Assembly (NCBI GenBank): GCA_963736685.1
Contig: CAVTPZ010000027.1
Coordinates: 99,166 to 163,165 of the forward strand
Length of the DNA stretch: 64,000 bases
Direction: 5' to 3'
From: DASUPK01 sp963736685
Lineage (GTDB): Bacteria; Actinomycetota; Thermoleophilia; Solirubrobacterales; 70-9
Part shown: in pieces, positions 15,541-23,493 of the stretch
Layout: the number at the start of each line of letters is the position of its first letter
Numbering within the stretch: position 1 is the stretch's first letter
Translations under genes and position numbers: made by a program
The notes under the pieces: model-generated
What the model was told of the DNA's origin: nothing
Seen by the model: the letters and a program-made list of their open reading frames with translations, nothing else
The model's database searches: none

Positions 15541-17045
15541 GGCTCCTCGATCCGGTCGCTCTCCAGGTCATGACCGGCGCTCTCCGGGCCGCCTGCGACG
15601 AGATGGGCGCGGTGCTGATCCGCTCGGCACACTCGCCCAACATCACCGAGCGGCACGACTGCTCGACGGCTCTCTTCGACCCGGCCGGGGAGCTGGTCAT
15701 GCAGGCCGAGCACATCCCGGTCCATCTGGGCTCGATGCCTGACGCCGTCGCGGCGATCGTCGGCGAGGAGCACCGCGATGGCGAGCTCTGGATCCTCAAC
15801 GACCCCTATCGCGGAGGCACCCACCTTCCCGACATCACGCTGATCTCGCCGGTCTTCCACGACCAGGAGCTGATCGGTTTCTCGGCTTCCCGTGCCCACC
15901 ACGCCGACATCGGCGGCCCCACGCCCGGCGGCATGCCGGCCCTGTCGGTGACCCTTGACGAGGAGGGCGTCGTGATCCCCCCGACCCGCGCCGACGACGA
16001 CGTCCTGCGCGAGCTCGCCGGCCGGATGCGCAACCCAGAGCAGCGGCTCGCCGACCTGAGAGCGCAGCGCGCCGCCAACCTGACGGGGATCCGCCGCCTG
16101 CGCCAGCTCGCCGACCGTCATGGGCGGGAATTGCTCGCGACGGCGACCGGCGAGATCCTCGACTACGCGGAGCGCCGGACCCGGGCCGCGCTCTCCGAGA
16201 TGCCCGACGGAGAGAGCAGCGCCGAGGACGTGCTCGAGGGTCGGGACGGCGACATCGCGCTGCGTGTCAGGGCGACGGTTCGCGGTGAAGAGCTGGAGCT
16301 CGACTTCACGGGCAGCGCCGAGCAGATCGCCGGCAACCTGAACTGCCCGCTGTCGGTGACAAAGGCGGCCTCCTTCTACGCCGTGCGCGTGGTCTGTGAC
16401 CCGGACGGGCCGCCCTCGGCGGGGGCCTGGCGGCCGGTCACGGCGACTGCACCCGAGGGCTCGCTGCTCAACGCACGCGCTCCGGCGGCGGTGGTCGGAG
16501 GCAACGTCGAGACGTCGAGCCGGGTCTCCGACCTCGTCTTCGCCGCCCTGGCGAGGTTCGCGCCGGTCGGAGCCGACGGCCAGGGGACGATGAACAACCT
16601 GACGCTCTCCGGCGGGGACTGGACCTACTACGAGACCATCGGCGGCGGCCAGGGCGCCTGCCGGGACGCGAACGGGCCGAGCGCCGAGCACGTGGCGATG
16701 TCGAACACCCTCAACACCCCGATCGAGGCGCTCGAGACGGACTATCCGGTGCTGGTCCGGGAGCTCTCGGTGAGACGCGGCAGCGGCGGCGCGGGCGAAC
16801 ACCGCGGCGGAGACGGGATCGTGCGCGAGCTGGAGGCCACCGAGCCGATGCGCTTCACCCTGATCGGCGAGCGCCGCCGGCATGCCCCACACGGCCGGGA
16901 CGGCGGCGAGCCCGGGGAGCCCGGCCGCGACCTGATCAACGGCGATCCGGTCCCCGCCAAGGCCGAGGGCGAGCTTCGCGCCGGCGACCGGCTGCGGATC
17001 GAGACGCCCGGGGGCGGTGGGTACGGCTCCGAACGGAATTCCTAG
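15537..17045 (+). CDS. hyuB: Hydantoinase/oxoprolinase subunit B
   Basis: 502 aa. Typical features: LQVMTGALRAACDEMGAVLI, SPNITERHDCSTALFDPAGE, LNDPYRGGTHLPDITLISPV, ARAHHADIGGPTPGGMP, and the glycine-rich C-terminus GGQGACRDANGPSAEH and YPVLVRELSVRRGSGGAGEH. It works with HyuA in ATP-dependent ring opening. It starts in the ATGA overlap at 15537-15540. Family members are mostly 510-570 aa, so this one is slightly short but complete. It is followed by 237 bp without a gene. Confidence 0.95.
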   Translation: MRLLDPVALQVMTGALRAACDEMGAVLIRSAHSPNITERHDCSTALFDPAGELVMQAEHIPVHLGSMPDAVAAIVGEEHRDGELWILNDPYRGGTHLPDITLISPVFHDQELIGFSASRAHHADIGGPTPGGMPALSVTLDEEGVVIPPTRADDDVLRELAGRMRNPEQRLADLRAQRAANLTGIRRLRQLADRHGRELLATATGEILDYAERRTRAALSEMPDGESSAEDVLEGRDGDIALRVRATVRGEELELDFTGSAEQIAGNLNCPLSVTKAASFYAVRVVCDPDGPPSAGAWRPVTATAPEGSLLNARAPAAVVGGNVETSSRVSDLVFAALARFAPVGADGQGTMNNLTLSGGDWTYYETIGGGQGACRDANGPSAEHVAMSNTLNTPIEALETDYPVLVRELSVRRGSGGAGEHRGGDGIVRELEATEPMRFTLIGERRRHAPHGRDGGEPGEPGRDLINGDPVPAKAEGELRAGDRLRIETPGGGGYGSERNS

Positions 17046-17169
17046 CGCCCCTGCCCGATTGCTGGAGTTTGCGTCGATTGGCCGGTCAACCAGGATCCAA
17101 AGCGCATGGGAATGGGGTATCCGGTACTTACAACTAAGCCTGTGACTTTGTGACAAAGCGGCACAAGGG

Positions 17170-17198
17170 TTGTCAAAGCCCAATCCGTCCTCTAGACT
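17170..17198 (+). promoter_or_regulatory. Possible sigma-70-type promoter for the DUF1802 gene
   Basis: TTGTCA (17170-17175) and TAGACT (17193-17198) with 17 bp between them, 85 bp before the DUF1802 start. The surrounding 17130-17180 stretch is richer in A/T than usual and holds repeated GTGAC/TTGTGAC words that may be regulator sites. The rest of the 17046-17282 gap shows nothing else I can name. Confidence 0.4.
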
Positions 17199-17282
17199 GC
17201 CCGCTTCCGAGGGGGCCACGGCGCCCAACAGCGAGTGCCCCGCCCCCGGTTCTGACCAAGATTGACTACCCCCTAATTCCTT

Positions 17283-17909
17283 ATGCCGATTGCATTGAAA
17301 GAGTGGGCCGTGACCGTGCGAGCGCTGGCCGAGGGCGAGCAGCTCGTCGCCCTTCGGAAGGGCGGGATCCGCGAGGATGACAAGCACTTCGAGGTCGAGC
17401 ACGAGCAGTTCTTCCTGTACCCGACCTTCGATCACCAGCGGAACGACCTGGTCCGCGAGTCCCATCACCCCGAGCTTCGCCGCGCCCTCGAAGAGGGTGT
17501 CTGGCCCGACGAGGAGCCGCCCCCGCGGGCGCTGCTCCAGGACGGCGGTATTCCCCAGCCCGACCGGGTGAGGATCCGCAGCTGGGCCGAGATCACCGAT
17601 CACTTCACCACCGAGGACCACCGCGTGGTCGAGGCGCTGACGCCCTTCCACATCTGGACCTCGGACTACGCCCAGAAGCGGCTCGCGTGGAAGCGGACCC
17701 ATCCGCTGCACGTCCTGCTCCTCCGGGTCCATCGGATCCCGCGCCCAGTCACGGTGCGCGTCAAGGACGAGCACCACGGTTGCCGCTCGTGGGTCGAGAT
17801 CGATCGCGACCTTCCCTTCGAGGGGACGCCGGTGATGGCCGACGAAGAGTTCGATCGGGCCGCCGGCGCGATCCGCGAGATCTGCCAGGGCGATTTGGTC
17901 CTCGCCTAG
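17283..17909 (+). CDS. DUF1802 family protein
   Basis: 208 aa. The opening MPIALKEWAVTVRALAEGEQ, then LVALRKGGIREDDKHFEVEH and QFFLYPTFDHQRNDLV are the DUF1802 signature; later come LTPFHIWTSDYAQKRLAWKR and HPLHVLLLRVHRIP. The function is unknown; family proteins are found in cyanobacteria, actinobacteria and archaea. No catalytic motif is obvious, though conserved His, Arg and Lys residues suggest a nucleic-acid or nucleotide partner. It stands as a single gene with its own promoter candidate and is followed by a family B repeat. Confidence 0.85.
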   Translation: MPIALKEWAVTVRALAEGEQLVALRKGGIREDDKHFEVEHEQFFLYPTFDHQRNDLVRESHHPELRRALEEGVWPDEEPPPRALLQDGGIPQPDRVRIRSWAEITDHFTTEDHRVVEALTPFHIWTSDYAQKRLAWKRTHPLHVLLLRVHRIPRPVTVRVKDEHHGCRSWVEIDRDLPFEGTPVMADEEFDRAAGAIREICQGDLVLA

Positions 17910-17931
17910 CACGCGACACGGCTTCGCTATT

Positions 17932-17975
17932 AAACGGGTTGCTCATCGGCTTTGCCTCTGAGCACCCTCGCATCC
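17932..17975 (-). repeat. Family B repeat, copy 2 (inverted)
   Basis: AAACGGGTTGCTCATCGGCT, then TTGCCTCTGAGCACCCTCGC and ATCC: the reverse complement of copy 1 with about five changes. The TTG start of the DUF1152 gene (17952) and its first eight codons lie inside it. The two copies face each other around hyuB and the DUF1802 gene. Confidence 0.6.
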
Positions 17976-18887
17976 GCTGAGCGCGCCCTGCTGATCGGCA
18001 TGGGCGGCGGCGGCGACGTGGTTGGCGCCCTGGGGATCACGGACCTGCTCGACGCGCTGGGCACCGAGTTCGTGCTCGGCGGCGTCGCCTGGGAGCGCTC
18101 GCCGATCGACCCCCGGCCCGGGCCGCGCTCGCTCGAGGAGATTCGCGGTGGGCGGCCCTGCGGCTCTGCCGCCGTGCTGACGGAGGGCTCGACCGTGACT
18201 CTCGACGACGTCGAGTTCTCCGAGTCGAGGATGGCGTCCCACCTCGGGCAGCCGGTCCTCCTGCTCGATATAACCCGCGGACCGCAGGCGCTCGCCACCG
18301 GCCTGGCGGAGGCAGCGGCGGACCTCGAGTGCGACGCGGTGGTCCTGCTCGACGTCGGGGGAGATGTGCTCGCCCATGGCGACGAGGCGGGCCTCGCCAG
18401 TCCGCTCTGTGACGCGATCGTCCTCGCGGCGGGCTTTTTCCTCGCCCGCTCGAGCGCGGTGATCGGTGCGGTCTATGGGCCGGGCTGCGACGGCGAGCTC
18501 AGCCCGGACGAGGTGCTTCAGCGGATCACCGCGCTGCAGTCGGCGAACGCCTTGCTGGGAGCGTGGGGCCTCAGCCCGCGCGGTTGCGAGCTGGTGGAGG
18601 CCGCCGCCAAGGTGGTGCCGACGGAGGCCAGCCTGATGGCCGTGCGCTGCGCTCGCGGCGAGCGGGGCACCGTCGCGATCCGCGGCGGGCGCCGCAGCGT
18701 CGAGCTGACGCCGCTCGGAGCGCTCACCTTCTTCTTCGATCCGGCGGCGGCCGCCTCGTCTGCGGTGCCGCTCGCCACCGCGGTGTCCCCCGCCGGTTCC
18801 CTCGAGGAGGCGCACGAGGCGCTGGAGGGAATGGGCGTGCGCACGGAGCTCAGCCTGGAGCGCGAGCGCGCCCGGACCCGCGAGTAG
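17952..18887 (+). CDS. DUF1152 family protein
   Basis: 311 aa. It opens ALLIGMGGGGDVVGALGITD, followed by FVLGGVAWERSPIDPRPGP and the DUF1152 core VVLLDVGGDVLAHGDEAGLA, SPLCDAIVLAAGFF and GAVYGPGCDGELSPDEVL. The glycine-rich N-terminus and DVGGD motif suggest nucleotide or phosphosugar binding, but the function is not established. The TTG start at 17952 falls inside a family B repeat, so the native start may have been altered; the conserved part begins at about residue 12 (ALLIGMGGG). The next gene follows after only a few bases. Confidence 0.82.
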   Translation: MPLSTLASAERALLIGMGGGGDVVGALGITDLLDALGTEFVLGGVAWERSPIDPRPGPRSLEEIRGGRPCGSAAVLTEGSTVTLDDVEFSESRMASHLGQPVLLLDITRGPQALATGLAEAAADLECDAVVLLDVGGDVLAHGDEAGLASPLCDAIVLAAGFFLARSSAVIGAVYGPGCDGELSPDEVLQRITALQSANALLGAWGLSPRGCELVEAAAKVVPTEASLMAVRCARGERGTVAIRGGRRSVELTPLGALTFFFDPAAAASSAVPLATAVSPAGSLEEAHEALEGMGVRTELSLERERARTRE

Positions 18888-18971
18888 CCTGGATTCATTA
18901 CCTGGATCGAGACCGACTCGCTGAGCTTCACGGCGCGTCACGACGACGCCGACCTCGCCTGCGCTCACCGC

Positions 18972-19886
18972 GTGCTCGATGCGCTGGAGGACCTGAGGCT
19001 GCGACTGGAGGACCGCTTCGACGCGGTGCCGGGGGACGTCACCGTGATCCTGCACGACAACCCGGTCTGGCTCTCCTTTGCGCACCCGCTGCTTCCCGCA
19101 GTTCGCTGGGCGGCGGCGCCGGCCGCACGCCGGTACCTGGCGGGCTGGCCGATGGATGGCGAGATCCACACGCTGAACGACTCATGGATGGAGCGGCGAT
19201 CGGCCGGCGAGGACTCCCTGCGCGCGCTGCGCGGCACCGCCGAGCGGATGTACTGCCAGATCGTCCTGGCGGCGAACAACACGGCGCTGCCCCCGATGTG
19301 GACGCCGCGCCGGTTCATCACGTATCTGCGCTGGGCCTGGCTGATCGAGGGTGCTGCGCAGTACTTCGCCGGCCAGACCTCGTACTACCGGGCCGCGGTC
19401 ATCACGCGGCTCCGCGAGGGCGACCGGCCCGCCTTCCCTCCGTCGCGGCGCGACGCACTGATCCTGGGCGGGACGGTCTTCGACCTGCTCGACCGGCACG
19501 CCGGGCCGGATGCCTGTGTGCGGATGGCTTCTCGCCTTCACCGGCAGGGGCCCGCGGGAAACCTCGAGCTGGCCTTCGAGGCGCGGATGCGGGACATCGA
19601 GCGCGCCTGGCGCATGCACCTCGACGAGATCCTCTATCCGCAGTCCGATTCGCCGGATGCGAGCTCGAGGGACGATCCCCTCGAGCGTCCCGATCTCGAC
19701 TTCGAACTCGGGACTCCGCCCGAGTTCGGCTTCGACCCGACCACCCGGCGACCGGGAACCTCGCCGCCGAGGCCGCGCCGCTCAGCCGAACGCCAGATAG
19801 AAGAGGTAGACGATCACGGCGGCAACTCCAACGGCCGCGAGCAGTCCCAGCGCGAGCCGCGCTGGCGACCCGATCCCGGGCATTGA
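18972..19886 (+). CDS. Peptidase MA-like (gluzincin-fold) protein
   Basis: 304 aa from the GTG. The segment FITYLRWAWLIEGAAQYFAG has the WL-EG-A-YF pattern that follows the HExxH helix in gluzincins, but there is no HExxH itself, so activity is doubtful. The likely domain starts earlier: in frame before the GTG are TWIETDSLSFTARHDDADL and ACAHR, the usual first strand of such proteins. The only start candidate there is ATT at 18897, ten bases after the DUF1152 stop. The last ~35 residues are low-complexity and overlap the opposite zinc-ribbon gene by 105 bp, so a frame error near 19780 is possible. Confidence 0.65.
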   Translation: MLDALEDLRLRLEDRFDAVPGDVTVILHDNPVWLSFAHPLLPAVRWAAAPAARRYLAGWPMDGEIHTLNDSWMERRSAGEDSLRALRGTAERMYCQIVLAANNTALPPMWTPRRFITYLRWAWLIEGAAQYFAGQTSYYRAAVITRLREGDRPAFPPSRRDALILGGTVFDLLDRHAGPDACVRMASRLHRQGPAGNLELAFEARMRDIERAWRMHLDEILYPQSDSPDASSRDDPLERPDLDFELGTPPEFGFDPTTRRPGTSPPRPRRSAERQIEEVDDHGGNSNGREQSQREPRWRPDPGH

Positions 19887-20282
19887 GCCCGGCGCGGCCT
19901 CCGTGGTGAGCATGTCGCTGCCCGCGAGCACCTCTCGCGCCGTCTCGTAGCCGGATTCCGGAACCAGCACGTCGCGCGGCCCGGCCGCCATGAAGTCGGG
20001 AACGTCGAACCCGCGGGCACGGCGCAGCATCGAGGGAATTCCGTGCTCGAGCAGGATCGACTGGATCAGCTCGCCGTCAGCCATGCTCCGGGAGCCCGTG
20101 ACGCGAACGAGGTCTCCGCGCGCATACTGCGGGCGCACCTTGCGCGCCCGCTCGTGGGCGTCCGTGGCCGGCTCCTCCTCCCTCGATCCGGCGTAGACAA
20201 GCGGCATCCCGCAGTTGCGGCAGAAGCGCTCGCTGATCGGATGAGGCTCAGCGCAGCGCGGGCAGACGAGAGTCTCGCTCAC
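19782..20282 (-). CDS. Zinc-ribbon, DUF2007-like and membrane-anchor protein
   Basis: 166 aa with three parts. Residues 7-24 are a zinc ribbon (Cys7, Cys10, Cys21, Cys24; ends FCRNCGMPLVY). Residues ~53-125 resemble DUF2007: LVRVTGSRSMADGELIQSIL, LEHGIPSMLRRARGF, then DVLVPESGYETAREVL. Residues ~140-165 are one membrane span (LALGLLAAVGVAAVIVYLFY). DUF2007-type domains bind small ligands or PII-like partners in some proteins; the role here is unknown. Its start overlaps the mec stop by 4 bp, making it the last gene of the cysM operon, and its 3' end overlaps the convergent peptidase-like gene. Confidence 0.75.
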   Translation of the reverse strand: MSETLVCPRCAEPHPISERFCRNCGMPLVYAGSREEEPATDAHERARKVRPQYARGDLVRVTGSRSMADGELIQSILLEHGIPSMLRRARGFDVPDFMAAGPRDVLVPESGYETAREVLAGSDMLTTEAAPGSMPGIGSPARLALGLLAAVGVAAVIVYLFYLAFG

Positions 20283-20671
20283 TCCACCTGGAGCTTGACC
20301 TCGTTGACCTTCCCGTCCTCGATCCGGTAGCCGCGGAGCGGCTCCTCCCCCTCCGCCAGCGAGACGATCAGATAGAGCGCATCCGGATAGGAGGCCAGGT
20401 TGATGTCCGTCTGCGACGGATAGGCCGGGCTCGCAGTGTGTGAGTGGTAGATGGCCGAGAGCTCCTCCCCCCTCTCATCCATCTCGGTCATGATCCGGAA
20501 CTGGTCCTGGGGATCCAGGTTGTAGCGAAGCGGGCTCGCCTCGGCGTTGCGTGCGCGGTAGACGGACTTCGCCACGCCGTCGTTGCCCCCGACCAGGCCG
20601 CAGCACTCGTTCGGGGCGTCGTCGCGCGCGTGGGCAAGCAGCTCGTCGTAGAGCTTCTTCGGGATTCGCAT
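20279..20671 (-). CDS. mec: JAMM/MPN+ metallopeptidase, Mec-like
   Basis: 130 aa. The JAMM zinc site is complete: Glu22 (NECCGLVGG), His76 and His78 in YHSHTASPAYPSQTD, Ser86 and Asp89. In Mycobacterium tuberculosis the homolog Mec removes cysteine from the C-terminus of the sulfur carrier CysO after CysM has built it there. Here cysM is two genes upstream on the same strand, and a GG-ending sulfur carrier lies at 57157-57429, which supports the same role. The start shares one base with the stop of the 268-aa gene (TGATG), indicating translational coupling. Confidence 0.92.
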   Translation of the reverse strand: MRIPKKLYDELLAHARDDAPNECCGLVGGNDGVAKSVYRARNAEASPLRYNLDPQDQFRIMTEMDERGEELSAIYHSHTASPAYPSQTDINLASYPDALYLIVSLAEGEEPLRGYRIEDGKVNEVKLQVE

Positions 20672-21477
20672 CAGTAGAAGACGACGCCCTCGCGGCGGGG
20701 CGGCTCGCTGATGTCGCCCGCCTCGTCGCCGAGCAGGTCGGGGTCCTGCCTGCCCTTCAGCCAGAGCAGGTCGTCAAGGACGGGCGGGGAGATCTTCGCC
20801 TGGTCGGCCACCTGCTTGAACGCTTCGCGGGTCGCCTCGCGCACCTGGTCGACGTCGCCCTCCGGGACGAGACCGGAACGGAGCGCGAGCCGCATCAGGA
20901 TGTTGTCCGCAGAGACCTCCCAGCTCTCAGGGTCCGTGACCTCCAGCCAGCCGCGGCGCTCCCAGATCTTGCAGACCAGGAATGCCTTCTTTCTCAGCGG
21001 ATCGGCGAAGGCGTCGAACTCGCTGAGACGCACCAGCGCCCCGCCCTGTCCCGCCAGCTTGCTGCCCGAGGCCTCGATCAGCTGCTCGGACTGGCCGGCG
21101 TAGTTCTTCAGCATTCCCTTGGAGAGGTCGTCCCAGAGCCTGGCCCGCCTTTCGGGGTCGTGCAGGTTGTCCTGTCCGGCGCGGAAGACCGCGGCGATCG
21201 CCTCCGCCGGCACGCCCATCAGCGAGCGCGCGGTGAGGGCGCCGGGGGCCCGCCGCTCGGCGCGGAGGCCGAGGGCCCAGAGCAGGTCGCTGCCCTCGTA
21301 CGGTCCCTCGCCGTCCACCTTGTGAGGCTCCGAGTAGCCGGTCTGATGGTCGATCGCCGACAGAAACAGCGCGGCGTCGGGGTGCGGGACGTGGTCGAAC
21401 GTCGGAGGCTCGAAATCCTTGGCGAGCTTCTTGACGCGCGTGACGACGCGCTTCAGCGCTTCGGGGTCTGCTGCCAT
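20671..21477 (-). CDS. Unrecognised 268-aa protein between cysM and mec
   Basis: I cannot place this protein. It is mostly helical, with conserved-looking stretches FLSAIDHQTGYSEPHKVDGE, SDLLWALGLRAERR, LWDDLSKGMLKNYAGQSEQL, KKAFLVCKIWERRGWLEV and SADNILMRLALRSGLV. The end is proline-rich and acidic. There is one cysteine (in FLVCKIW), no zinc site, signal peptide or membrane span. It starts 24 bp after the cysM stop and its stop overlaps the mec start, so it is very probably co-translated with a cysteine-biosynthesis pair. A helical DNA-glycosylase-like (HhH-GPD) or substrate-binding fold is conceivable, but I cannot test it here. Confidence 0.7.
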   Translation of the reverse strand: MAADPEALKRVVTRVKKLAKDFEPPTFDHVPHPDAALFLSAIDHQTGYSEPHKVDGEGPYEGSDLLWALGLRAERRAPGALTARSLMGVPAEAIAAVFRAGQDNLHDPERRARLWDDLSKGMLKNYAGQSEQLIEASGSKLAGQGGALVRLSEFDAFADPLRKKAFLVCKIWERRGWLEVTDPESWEVSADNILMRLALRSGLVPEGDVDQVREATREAFKQVADQAKISPPVLDDLLWLKGRQDPDLLGDEAGDISEPPRREGVVFY

Positions 21478-21501
21478 GAAGGGAAGGCTACGAGAGCCCG
21501 G

Positions 21502-22470
21502 CTACCACCAGACGGTGGAGTCGATGTCCGTCAGCTCTTCGATGGGCTTGGTGTAGACACCCGAGGAGAGGTACTTCCAGCCGTCGTCGGGCACGAGGAA
21601 GACCACATTGCCCTCGTCGAGCTCGCCGGCGATCCGATGGGCGACGTAGGCGATCGCGCCCGAGGAGACGCCGGCGAACATCCCCTCCTCGTGCAGCAGC
21701 TTGCGCGTCCAGATGATCGCGTCCATGTTCGAGACCATGATCTTCCGGTCGAGCAGGGAGAGATCGATGATGGGCGGGATGAAGCCGTCGTCGAGCGACC
21801 GGAGGCCCTGAACCAGCTCTCCCTGCATCGGCTCGGCGGCGATGATCTTGGTCTCGGGGTTGTGCTCCTTGAAGCGACGGCCGTTGCCCATCAGGGTGCC
21901 GCCGGTGCCGAGCCCGCCGACGAAGGCGGTGACGTCGTCGATCTCGTCGAGGATCTCCTTCGCTGTGCCCTCGTAGTGGGCGCGAGGGTTCGCCTCGTTG
22001 CCGTACTGGTAGGGCATGTAGTACGAGGCGTCGGCCTCCGCCATCTCCAGCGCGAGCTCGACGGCCCCGTTCGAGCCCTTGGCGCCCTCGGAGTAGACGA
22101 TCTCGGCGCCGTACATCTGCAGCAGCTGGGTCCGCTCGCCGGTGACGTTGTCCGGCATGACGACCTTCAGTGGATAGCCCTTGCGCCGGCAGATCATCGC
22201 CAGCGAGATCCCGGTGTTGCCCGACGTCGGTTCGAGCAGGGTGTGGCCGGGCTCGATCGCGCCCTGCTCCTCCGCATCCTCGATCATGTACTTGGCGACG
22301 CGGTCCTTGACGGACCCGGTCGGGTTGCGGCCCTCGAGCTTCGCCCAGAGGCGGACGCCCGGCTTGGGGGTCAGGCGCGGCAGCTCGACCAGCGGCGTAT
22401 TGCCGATCGCCTCGAGAACGTTCTCGAAGTGGCCGCCGCACGGACGATTGAGGAGCGGCTCGGTGCTCAT
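21502..22470 (-). CDS. cysM: Cysteine synthase, CysM-like (PLP-dependent)
   Basis: 322 aa from the ATG at 22468-22470. It reads VLEAIGNTPLVELPRL, the PLP lysine motif GRNPTGSVKDRVAKYMIE, the substrate loop PTSGNTGISLAM, the phosphate cup GLGTGGTLMGNGRRF and DGWKYLSSGVYTKPIEE at the end. The C-terminus resembles mycobacterial CysM, which joins O-phosphoserine to thiocarboxylated CysO; the mec gene in the operon favours that over a plain sulfide-using synthase. A second ATG at 22480-22482 would add four residues. I prefer 22470, because a TATGCT box ends 8 bp before it and would give a leaderless mRNA. Confidence 0.93.
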   Translation of the reverse strand: MSTEPLLNRPCGGHFENVLEAIGNTPLVELPRLTPKPGVRLWAKLEGRNPTGSVKDRVAKYMIEDAEEQGAIEPGHTLLEPTSGNTGISLAMICRRKGYPLKVVMPDNVTGERTQLLQMYGAEIVYSEGAKGSNGAVELALEMAEADASYYMPYQYGNEANPRAHYEGTAKEILDEIDDVTAFVGGLGTGGTLMGNGRRFKEHNPETKIIAAEPMQGELVQGLRSLDDGFIPPIIDLSLLDRKIMVSNMDAIIWTRKLLHEEGMFAGVSSGAIAYVAHRIAGELDEGNVVFLVPDDGWKYLSSGVYTKPIEELTDIDSTVWW

Positions 22471-22481
22471 CCAGGCAAGCA

Positions 22482-22500
22482 TACTTCAGAAAGTGAAGTA
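22482..22500. promoter_or_regulatory. Perfect inverted repeat in the cysM/transporter divergent promoter
   Basis: TACTTCA-GAAAG-TGAAGTA: 7-bp arms, 5-bp spacer. It lies 12 bp upstream of the cysM start and 57 bp upstream of the transporter operon, where one regulator could control both. It could equally form a small RNA hairpin. A cysteine or methionine regulator would make sense, but the motif matches none I know with certainty. Confidence 0.45.
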
Positions 22501-22557
22501 GTTAGGCACAGTAGGGTGCGGGACGTTCCCGATGTCCCCCCAGGGGGAGGAGAAGAC

Positions 22558-23478
22558 ATGAAATCCCGACTTACCGCGCTGGTCGCAGTGATCGCTTTCG
22601 CCGCCGTCACGGTGGCAGCGGGCTGCGGCAGCAACAACAACGACAACAGCAGCTCCGGCGGCGGCACACTGACCGCGGCTTCGTTCACTGTCCAGCAGGA
22701 CCCGTCCATCGCGGGCCAGGTGCCCGCCGACATCAAGTCGAGCGGCCAGCTGAGCGTGGCCGCCGACGCGACCTACGCCCCGGATGAGTACATCGGCTCC
22801 GACGGCAAGACCGTGATCGGCATGGACGCGGATCTCGCGAAGGCGATCGCGCAGCTGATGGGCTTGAAGGCGACGGTGACGAACCAGCCGTTCGACAGCA
22901 TCATCCCGGGACTGGACGCCGGAAAGTACGACCTCGGCATGTCCTCGTTCACGGACACGAAGGACCGTGAGAAGACCGTCGACTTCGTCACCTACGCGAC
23001 CGCGGGCGAGTCGTTCTTCGTCAACGCCGACGGCGGTCCCACCATCAACTCGATCGACGACATCTGCGGCCTCAAAATCGGCGCCGAGAAGGGCACCACC
23101 GAAGCCGATGACGCGACGGCGCAGAGCAAGAAGTGCACGGACGCCGGCAAGCCGGCGGTCTCGGTCAGCACCTTCCCCGACGAGAACGGCGTCAACCTGG
23201 CGCTCTCGAGCGGCCGGGTCGACGCGGGATTCGCCGACACCCCGGTGGCTGACTACGCGGTCAAGCAGTCGGACGGCAAGTTCAAGCTCAGCCCGGCGCC
23301 CTCGATCGCGAATGCGCCATATGGGATCGCGATGGCCAAGGACAGCGGTCTTCAGCAGCCCGTTCTCGCCGCCGTCAAGAAGCTGATGGCCGACGGGACC
23401 TACAAGCAGATTCTGGACTACTGGGGACTCCAGAGCATCGCGATCAGCAACCCGACCATCAACGGAGCGACCAGCTAG
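22558..23478 (+). CDS. Amino-acid ABC transporter, substrate-binding lipoprotein
   Basis: 306 aa. A lipoprotein signal peptide (MKSRLTALVAVIAF...VAAGC, lipid Cys at 23) is followed by a Ser/Asn/Gly linker and a periplasmic-binding-protein class 3 domain: LSVAADATYAPDEYIGSDGK, VIGMDADLAKAIAQLMGLKA, PFDSIIPGLDAGKYDLGMSS and TVDFVTYATAGESFFV. This fits polar amino-acid binders. Because the operon is divergent from cysM, cystine or another sulfur amino acid is an attractive ligand, but the binding residues do not settle it. GGGGGAGGAG ends 5 nt before the ATG. Confidence 0.93.
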   Translation: MKSRLTALVAVIAFAAVTVAAGCGSNNNDNSSSGGGTLTAASFTVQQDPSIAGQVPADIKSSGQLSVAADATYAPDEYIGSDGKTVIGMDADLAKAIAQLMGLKATVTNQPFDSIIPGLDAGKYDLGMSSFTDTKDREKTVDFVTYATAGESFFVNADGGPTINSIDDICGLKIGAEKGTTEADDATAQSKKCTDAGKPAVSVSTFPDENGVNLALSSGRVDAGFADTPVADYAVKQSDGKFKLSPAPSIANAPYGIAMAKDSGLQQPVLAAVKKLMADGTYKQILDYWGLQSIAISNPTINGATS

Positions 23479-23493
23479 CCGAAAGGGAAGCCG

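Noticed and set aside
15201..17912. A 903-codon open frame on the minus strand across hyuA, hyuB and the DUF1802 gene
   Set aside because: It is antisense to three clearly conserved genes and has the composition expected from high-GC third-position bias. No domain is recognisable.
20551..22557. A long plus-strand frame running through the mec, unknown and cysM genes into the binding-protein gene
   Set aside because: It is antisense to three conserved genes; the binding protein's own ATG at 22558 has a ribosome site and a signal peptide.
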